This document shows, piece by piece, positions 5,906 to 10,487 of a DNA stretch of 10,487 bases. The first letter of the stretch is position 1, and each line of letters starts with the position of its first letter. The stretch lies in the NCBI GenBank assembly GCA_021784615.1, contig JAJYHU010000020.1, positions 1 through 10,487 on the forward strand, given 5' to 3'. The notes beneath the pieces are model-generated. The model had not been told where the DNA came from and ran no database searches. It saw nothing but the letters and a program-made list of their open reading frames with translations. Source of the stretch: Acidobacteriota bacterium (GTDB lineage: Bacteria; Acidobacteriota; Terriglobia; UBA7540). The position numbers and the translations under genes are program-made.

Positions 5906-8425
5906 CTACTTTCTACCCAATAGCCGAATCTGCCCGGTCAGGGCCCTTCTTTCAGCGCTGCCGTAAGTCAAATACGTCGGTGAATCAATGTTGTTGTCAA
6001 CCGCGTCGGGATTCTGACGGTTGGTGATATCATCAAAACCGCCCCGCACTTCCCATCGGAAACCAAAGAGTGTGATCCGCTTTTCCAGCGCCAGGTTGAG
6101 AGAAAAATAATTCGGGAAACGAAGCCTGTCCGGCGGGCCAACAAGCTCCTGATTTTGATTAACCACGCTAAATGGAAACCCGTCGTGCCAGTCAAGCAAA
6201 TAGACAAAATCGAACTTCCGCAACAACGGTAAAATTCCCCAGGAAAGAAAGCGATTGGGCGTGTCCCAAGGAAGAGGACCGCCAAGCTGCGGGCTGAAAT
6301 AGGGCGAGTAGAGGTTAAAATCCAGCACCGCATTCGTTCGCGCTGTCGACCGGACATATGAGGCAAACAGAACGTGGCCGCCCTTAAACCGGCGGCGCAC
6401 CGAAAGATCGAAAGCGTCGTAGCGGTCACGCCGCAGGCTATCTAAAATAAATTGGCCGGCAAAACAACCGGTCGACCCGCCGCAGGGATGAGTGTAAGTC
6501 CAGCCGTTATGCCCCCGCTTCTGAAGATATTCCGCGCGCAAGAACACCGCCTCCGGCAATTGCTGTTCAACGCCCAGGCTCCAGTTAAGGAACCACGGAG
6601 CCTTCAGGTTTTGGCGGTCAATCTGGAAAACGCTGTCGACAGGCGGCATGATCATGAACTGTCCCGTCGGATCAAAAAACGTGTCAATGCGAGTTCCGTC
6701 AAGCGGCCGCGTGTAAAGATCAAGACTCGACTGGTCGTAGTAGATTCCCACGCCCCCCACGACCTTGGTTCTGTCGCCTCCGGAGGGAAGGAAGCTCACC
6801 GCCAGCCGCGGCGAAACCCGTGTGCCAGGCACGATCTGGTCCCAATCCAGTCGAACTCCGGGATCAATCACAAGCCGGTCGGAAACCGACCAATGGTCTT
6901 GCACATAGGCTCCCGTTTCAAAGTTCGTCTGGGCAAGCGGCGGGCTGCCCGGAAAGGTAACCATGCGTGACAAAGTCCCATCTTCGCGCTGAATCATAAT
7001 TTCGTGCCGGTTGAACGAGGCCACGTACTCAAGCCGGTCGAGATCAATGCCGGCCCGAAGCTCGTGATTTCCCAGGCCCCGAACCGTGGGAGCCACCAGA
7101 TTGCCGATGAACTGCCACCGCTGGGAACGTCCCTCCTCGCGCTCGAAATAGTTTCCAGATACGCCTTCAGGAGTCATTACATAGGGGTCGTTTCCCTTGG
7201 GAAATTGCAAGGTATGGAAACGGCTGAAAGCAAGTCCGTATTCCATCAGGGCGCCGTTTGAAAGCTGGGACTGGTCCTTGACCGAAATATGATAAACAGA
7301 TTCAGAAACGGTGGTGGTCGCTTCGACAGGGTTGAACCTTGACAGGCCCGAATTGTAGTTTCTAAATTCGTTCGCCAAAAGAGTGGCGGTAAGGATATTC
7401 GAGGGTGAAAGATTGACCTGGGCCTTTGCGAGGTCCCCCGAGCGCCAGTTGGTAGTGCGGTCGGCTGAAGGCGGAAGATCGTTGATGGTTTCGGAATTGT
7501 ACTCGAGTTCCGGCGCAAGCAGGAACCACGCTTTTCCTTTCTTTAGAGGCCCGGAAAAGCCGCCTCGCGGCAGCCAACTGGCGACGTGAAACCCTCCCAG
7601 GCTGGAAAAAGATGGCAGGAAATCCGTCGCCGAAAGCCGGTAACGGTCGTCTCCCATCCCTGTCGTCAAATCCAGAAGTCCTCCGACAGCTTTGCCATCC
7701 TGCGCTGGATACCGGCTGCCCATCACCGTGACCGTGCGTAACGCCTCTATGGGAACTCGCGCGTCAAAATTACCGCTTACCGGATCCGTAATGTTGAACC
7801 CGTCCAGTTCGTCCAGGATTTGCCTTGTCGGCGACCCGTTGACGTGAATCTGGCCGCTAGAATCTTGCAGCACCCCCGGCAGCAGAGGCAAAGCGTAGCG
7901 AATATCGCGCGGCACCGTAAAAGGCAGACTCATAATCTCCTTGTCGTTTAACGTCGAGGTCGACGAGGTTTTCGCGGGATTGATGCTGCTGGGAGAAGCC
8001 ACCACATCCACCCTTTGGTGGTACTCGCGGACATGATCAAGAGTTACTTCCGTGCTTTCCGTTCTGCCCACTTGCACATTGCCAACCTTGACGGCATAAA
8101 ACCCTTCCTTCTCCACTCGCAGGACATATTCGCCGGCCGTGAGATTTCTGAACTCGCGCCGTCCGGCATAATCCGTCTCTCCTTTGGCAGCGGTCTCTCC
8201 GTTGGTCCGGGCCAAAGTGACGCTTGCCAACGGAACCGCCACGCCATTTTCATCGTTCACGATTACGAGAAGTCCGGCGGCCGGATTGCTGCCCGAGCGC
8301 CGTGGCTTGGGCCAAAGGGCTCCCGCAGACGCAAGGGCGGCAGCGATAGCAATACATGGCAAAAGGAAGGGGCGTCTCTGTACCCGCCTCCCACAACACC
8401 GTATTGGGGTAACAGGTTTGCGCAT
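5906..8425 (-). CDS. TonB-dependent receptor, Oar-like, with carboxypeptidase-type regulatory domain
   Basis: An outer-membrane receptor/transporter of 839 residues. Residues about 13-36 are a basic stretch followed by a hydrophobic core ending ALASAGA, which fits an export signal. A carboxypeptidase-regulatory-like beta-sandwich spans about 50-130 (GVAVPLASVTL, YAGRREFRNLTAGEYVLRVEKEGF). A plug domain spans about 155-260 (ILDELDGFNITDP, VMGSRYPAQDGKAVGGLLDL). The rest is a beta-barrel full of alternating aromatic strands, ending IRLLGRK without the terminal phenylalanine common in such barrels. No clear TonB box is seen. A Cys pair (CGGSTGC) lies in the late barrel. The ATG at 8425 is the only start in frame; a TGA lies just upstream, and its ribosome binding site is poorly spaced. 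The sugar kinase follows after 13 bp. The ligand is unknown; a glycan or oligosaccharide is inferred from the neighbours. Receptors of this architecture are numerous in Acidobacteriota. Confidence 0.93.
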   Translation of the reverse strand: MRKPVTPIRCCGRRVQRRPFLLPCIAIAAALASAGALWPKPRRSGSNPAAGLLVIVNDENGVAVPLASVTLARTNGETAAKGETDYAGRREFRNLTAGEYVLRVEKEGFYAVKVGNVQVGRTESTEVTLDHVREYHQRVDVVASPSSINPAKTSSTSTLNDKEIMSLPFTVPRDIRYALPLLPGVLQDSSGQIHVNGSPTRQILDELDGFNITDPVSGNFDARVPIEALRTVTVMGSRYPAQDGKAVGGLLDLTTGMGDDRYRLSATDFLPSFSSLGGFHVASWLPRGGFSGPLKKGKAWFLLAPELEYNSETINDLPPSADRTTNWRSGDLAKAQVNLSPSNILTATLLANEFRNYNSGLSRFNPVEATTTVSESVYHISVKDQSQLSNGALMEYGLAFSRFHTLQFPKGNDPYVMTPEGVSGNYFEREEGRSQRWQFIGNLVAPTVRGLGNHELRAGIDLDRLEYVASFNRHEIMIQREDGTLSRMVTFPGSPPLAQTNFETGAYVQDHWSVSDRLVIDPGVRLDWDQIVPGTRVSPRLAVSFLPSGGDRTKVVGGVGIYYDQSSLDLYTRPLDGTRIDTFFDPTGQFMIMPPVDSVFQIDRQNLKAPWFLNWSLGVEQQLPEAVFLRAEYLQKRGHNGWTYTHPCGGSTGCFAGQFILDSLRRDRYDAFDLSVRRRFKGGHVLFASYVRSTARTNAVLDFNLYSPYFSPQLGGPLPWDTPNRFLSWGILPLLRKFDFVYLLDWHDGFPFSVVNQNQELVGPPDRLRFPNYFSLNLALEKRITLFGFRWEVRGGFDDITNRQNPDAVDNNIDSPTYLTYGSAERRALTGQIRLLGRK

Positions 8426-8444
8426 CGCTCGTGCTTCTCATTTT

Positions 8445-8450
8445 CTCCTA
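8445..8450 (-). promoter_or_regulatory. Oddly placed ribosome binding site before the receptor gene
   Basis: TAGGAG on the minus strand lies 19 nt before the receptor ATG at 8425 and only 3 nt before another ATG at 8441, which is out of frame with the receptor. Neither spacing is ideal. It may serve the receptor weakly, or the out-of-frame ATG may reduce its translation. Confidence 0.35.
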
Positions 8451-8570
8451 CTTCCAAAGCGATGGAACAGATTTTCCACCCTCTTTCAAATCAGTCTTCA
8501 ACCCGGTCCATAAGAAACCCTAAACGCCGCTTCGGCAAGGACGCCGCCTGCTGCTCCTCAAACAGTTCCG

Positions 8571-8599
8571 TTGACATCCTTCCGGCCTCGGTGCAAAAT
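8571..8599 (+). promoter_or_regulatory. Strong sigma70-type promoter of tRNA-Arg
   Basis: A perfect TTGACA (8571-8576), a 17-bp spacer, then CAAAAT (8594-8599, 4 of 6). Transcription would begin near 8606, about 43 nt before the mature tRNA. Orientation, spacing and distance all suit the tRNA gene. Confidence 0.65.
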
Positions 8600-8613
8600 T
8601 GACGATTGGAAAT

Positions 8614-8636
8614 GGTGGGGATGCTTTTCCCCCACC
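8614..8636 (+). other. Hairpin in the tRNA-Arg precursor leader
   Basis: GGTGGGG (8614-8620) pairs with CCCCACC (8630-8636) around a 9-base loop containing TTTT, giving seven base pairs. It falls between the promoter and the 5' end of the tRNA. The bases after it (TTCTACC) are not a run of T, and the reverse strand is followed by ATTTCC, so it is not a convincing terminator in either direction. It may be a processing or attenuation structure, or incidental. Confidence 0.5.
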
Positions 8637-8648
8637 TTCTACCAGAAC

Positions 8649-8725
8649 GCGCCCGTAGCTCAGCTGGATAGAGCACTTGCCTACGAAGCAAGGGGTCGGG
8701 TGTTCGAATCACCCCGGGCGCACCA
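8649..8725 (+). tRNA. tRNA-Arg (anticodon ACG)
   Basis: A complete cloverleaf. Acceptor GCGCCCG (8649-8655) pairs with CGGGCGC (8715-8721) at all seven positions, with one pair G-C at each end. The D stem is GCTC/GAGC. The anticodon stem CTTGC/GCAAG encloses the loop CTACGAA, with anticodon ACG for CGN arginine codons, its A34 expected to become inosine. The T arm is GGGTG-TTCGAAT-CACCC. Discriminator A8722 is followed by an encoded CCA (8723-8725). It is transcribed from the promoter at 8571-8599. Confidence 0.97.
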
Positions 8726-9245
8726 GCTAGCCGCAAGGCATATTCCCATATCACCACAGTTATACGCCCGCTCCGGGAGAGAAGAGGCCTATCCGAGTTT
8801 GGGTTTTGAAAACACCTGTCGGGTGGCCAGCAGAACCGCGCCACAGAGGAATAACTCTCCGGAATCAAGGCGCGCCCGGCGGCCCTTAAGCGACACGACT
8901 CGTCCTAGCTTTACTTGAGTGAGTTTGAAATGCCTTGGCGTCGCGCCGACACATCCAGCCTATACCATCATTTTTTTGGCGTGGCTCCGTCCCGCGAGAG
9001 GCAGCGGAACACTATGGCTAATGCAACAGCGAGTTGACGCCGCTCAAGTCGCGGCATTACGCCCCCACAGCGTTAGTCCGCCCGCAGCCCGCAGAGGCAT
9101 CTTCCTTGCTTGACACCCGGCCATGAGAGTGTTACTTAGTAGCGTGCCGCACAATATGCTTCCAACAATCTTCGGGGCTTGATGAGCGACAGACCGCGAC
9201 CTGTGACAAAGCGGTAGCAAACGAGAAGAAGGCGTCGAGGTAGAA
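8726..9245. other. 520-bp stretch without a recognisable gene
   Basis: Between tRNA-Arg and the GH9-type gene I see no credible coding region on either strand; the frames that stay open have no recognisable motif or good start. It contains a T7 run (within 8966-8978) without a strong adjacent stem, so no clear tRNA terminator. Its 3' end holds the candidate promoter and leader of the next gene. No repeat of the tRNA 3' end and no integrase are visible, so there is no sign of an island inserted at this tRNA. Confidence 0.6.
9110..9138 (+). promoter_or_regulatory. Candidate promoter of the GH9-type gene
   Basis: A perfect TTGACA (9110-9115), a 17-bp spacer, then TACTTA (9133-9138), which matches only 2 of 6 at the -10. 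It would give a leader of about 100 nt before the ATG at 9246. The -35 is strong and the -10 poor, so an activator might be needed, or the match may be chance. Confidence 0.35.
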
Positions 9246-10487
9246 ATGCGAAAGGACATCTCAAGGCGGCATTTTCTCTCGAGGTCGGTCGCTCTAGGAG
9301 CAGCGGGCGCCGGCTTTTCCACCATACCTGCTTCTGCTGAAGATCATGCGCCCGCAGATGCGCCAGCCCCAAAGGACAACTCAATCTTCCTGAATGCGAA
9401 GGAGTATTTCACCGGGCCCGGATTTGCGTTCCTGCTGTTTCATAATCAATACCTCGGGGGGATGCAAGGCGGCCTGCAAATGATCCTGAACGGCGACCGC
9501 ATTCTCGATTCAGGCGACTTCTACGTTGACCCGCGCGGCGGCGCTCAGCCGCCGGGCCAGCGCGCGCTTCGCAGGGTGGTTGACCGCAACGCGGGAACCG
9601 CCACGGTTTTTGGCGAAGTCGAAGGGTGGAACGCGGGTTACCGCCTTCTCTCGCGGACCGACGGGAGGCAAATCTCGGTACAGCTTCAAGTTGATGATGC
9701 CTTCGACAGGCAACGCGTTACGGAAGCTGGCCTGCGCATTTATCTTTATCCCAAAAGTTATTTTTCCGAGGCGTGCGTCAGTGACGCCGGTTCCTGCGTT
9801 TTTCCCCGGCAGTACGGCACAAGGAAAATACTGATGGGCGGGGCGCACCAGTTGCATTTCGCGCCAAGCCATCCGCTGCTGGCATTTAAGGTCAGCCGCC
9901 GTGACGGAACGCTGAATCTCGTCGACAATCGCCAGCGAAGCCCCCAACCCTGGTTCACCATCGAAGCGCCTCTTGCCGCGGACAGTTCAACACTCGAAAT
10001 CGCCATTGTGCCGCACCTTCAGCCACAGTGGAGGCGCGCTCCGGTGATTGCCGTATCGCAGGTGGGCTACCATCCCGGCCAGAAAAAATGTGCCATTCTG
10101 GAGCTTGACCCGCGCGACGAAGTGAGTGGCCGAGTCCAACTCGACTGCCTGACCTCTGAGGGGCGGATCGAGCGGGTAAAAACGCTGCACCCAAAGCCTT
10201 GGGGGAAGTTTCTCCATTATCAGTACGGGCTGGTTGATTTCAGCGACGTTCGCCGTCCGGGAATGTACTTCCTCAAGTTTCGGGACGCCAAGGCTGGCCC
10301 CTTCAAAATCGCCTCCAACGTTTACGAGCAGGCTTGGCAGCCTGCCCTTGAGTATTTCCTTCCCATCCAAATGTGCCATGTGGAGGTTGTTGAGGGCGTG
10401 CGGAGCTGGCACGGAGCCTGCCACCTGGACGACGCGCGGCAGGCTCCGCCCTGGACAAAATGGAAGGACAGTTACCAGCAGGGCCCG
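9246..10487 (+). CDS. Tat-exported GH9-type glycoside hydrolase, N-terminal part, runs off window
   Basis: An open frame of 414 codons to the right edge, without a stop. ATG at 9246 has GAGG five nt upstream. Residues 1-35 are a twin-arginine signal: ISRRHFLSRS, then a Gly/Ala-rich core and an ASA-E cleavage site, so it is exported folded. Residues about 50-265 are a beta-rich region I do not recognise. From residue 269, VSQVGYHPGQKK through DFSDVRRPGMYFLKF matches the immunoglobulin-like N-terminal domain of GH9 cellulases (CelD_N). The start of the (alpha/alpha)6 catalytic domain follows: ALEYFLPIQMCH and WHGACHLDDA (388-397). The catalytic Asp pair and the acid Glu of GH9 would lie beyond the window. 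GH9 enzymes cut beta-1,4-glucans, and some cut glucosamine oligomers; the substrate is unknown. The sugar kinase and receptor nearby on the other strand fit a glycan theme only loosely. Confidence 0.82.
   Translation, partial: MRKDISRRHFLSRSVALGAAGAGFSTIPASAEDHAPADAPAPKDNSIFLNAKEYFTGPGFAFLLFHNQYLGGMQGGLQMILNGDRILDSGDFYVDPRGGAQPPGQRALRRVVDRNAGTATVFGEVEGWNAGYRLLSRTDGRQISVQLQVDDAFDRQRVTEAGLRIYLYPKSYFSEACVSDAGSCVFPRQYGTRKILMGGAHQLHFAPSHPLLAFKVSRRDGTLNLVDNRQRSPQPWFTIEAPLAADSSTLEIAIVPHLQPQWRRAPVIAVSQVGYHPGQKKCAILELDPRDEVSGRVQLDCLTSEGRIERVKTLHPKPWGKFLHYQYGLVDFSDVRRPGMYFLKFRDAKAGPFKIASNVYEQAWQPALEYFLPIQMCHVEVVEGVRSWHGACHLDDARQAPPWTKWKDSYQQGP

Noticed and set aside
5290..6027. Long plus-strand frame (245 codons) opposite the kinase and receptor genes
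   Set aside because: It is antisense to two well-supported genes, has Arg/Ala/Pro-rich composition typical of shadow frames, and shows no domain.
8491..8918. Open frames on both strands across tRNA-Arg, including peptides such as PGVIRTPDPLLRRQVLYPAE and PVAQLDRALAYEARGRVFES
   Set aside because: These peptides are translations of the tRNA itself and are a well-known source of false proteins in databases.
9038..9054. GCCGC-7 nt-GCGGC inverted repeat
   Set aside because: Five GC pairs are expected by chance in DNA of this composition, and nothing nearby suggests an operator or terminator.
8919..9113. GTG-started 64-codon plus-strand frame in the gap before the GH9-type gene
   Set aside because: It has no ribosome binding site and no recognisable motif, and its composition does not resemble the neighbouring genes.
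9182..9217. 11-codon ORF (MSDRPRPVTKR) in the leader of the GH9-type gene, considered as a leader peptide
   Set aside because: It has no ribosome binding site, no run of a regulatory codon and no attenuator stem after it.
1..10487. CRISPR array, insertion sequence, phage or defence genes
   Set aside because: I looked for them on both strands. There are no regularly spaced repeats, no transposase or integrase motifs and no terminal inverted repeats.

Overview
The window looks like chromosomal DNA of an Acidobacteriota bacterium or a close relative. This is inferred from style, not from a marker gene. The DNA is moderately GC-rich. It encodes an Oar-like TonB-dependent receptor with an N-terminal carboxypeptidase-type regulatory domain, a type abundant in that phylum, next to sugar-metabolism genes and a Tat-exported glycoside hydrolase.

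Layout. (1) Positions 2-1834, plus strand: the 3' two thirds of glnD, the PII uridylyltransferase, cut by the left edge. (2) 1862-2170, minus: a small protein with two CxxC knuckles, convergent with glnD. (3) 2171-2452: a short AT-richer spacer with a candidate promoter for the small gene and, on the plus strand, what reads as a stranded C-terminus of a second Gfo/Idh/MocA oxidoreductase. (4) 2453-8425, minus: four genes in transcription order, namely TonB-dependent receptor, BadF/GlcNAc-kinase-type sugar kinase, DegT-type PLP aminotransferase, and Gfo/Idh/MocA oxidoreductase. Receptor and kinase are tightly coupled: the kinase ribosome binding site overlaps the receptor stop codon. Aminotransferase and oxidoreductase form a second unit behind a 224-bp gap that holds a candidate promoter and a 12-bp direct repeat. 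(5) 8571-8725, plus: a near-consensus promoter, a leader hairpin and tRNA-Arg(ACG). (6) 8726-9245: no recognisable gene. (7) 9246 to the right edge, plus: a Tat-exported GH9-type glycoside hydrolase that is open at the window end.

Working model (inference): the receptor would move a glycan, oligosaccharide or other ligand across the outer membrane. The kinase would phosphorylate a sugar such as N-acetylglucosamine in the cytoplasm. The aminotransferase/oxidoreductase pair could interconvert keto- and amino-sugars. The GH9 protein would cut glycans outside the cytoplasm. The substrates cannot be read from the sequence. glnD and the tRNA are housekeeping flanks.

I found no CRISPR array, insertion sequence, phage gene or defence system, and nothing that amounts to a clearly new biological system. 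The points most worth a second look are the oxidoreductase remnant, the uncharacterised N-terminal region of the GH9 protein, the direct repeat upstream of the aminotransferase, and the small two-knuckle protein.
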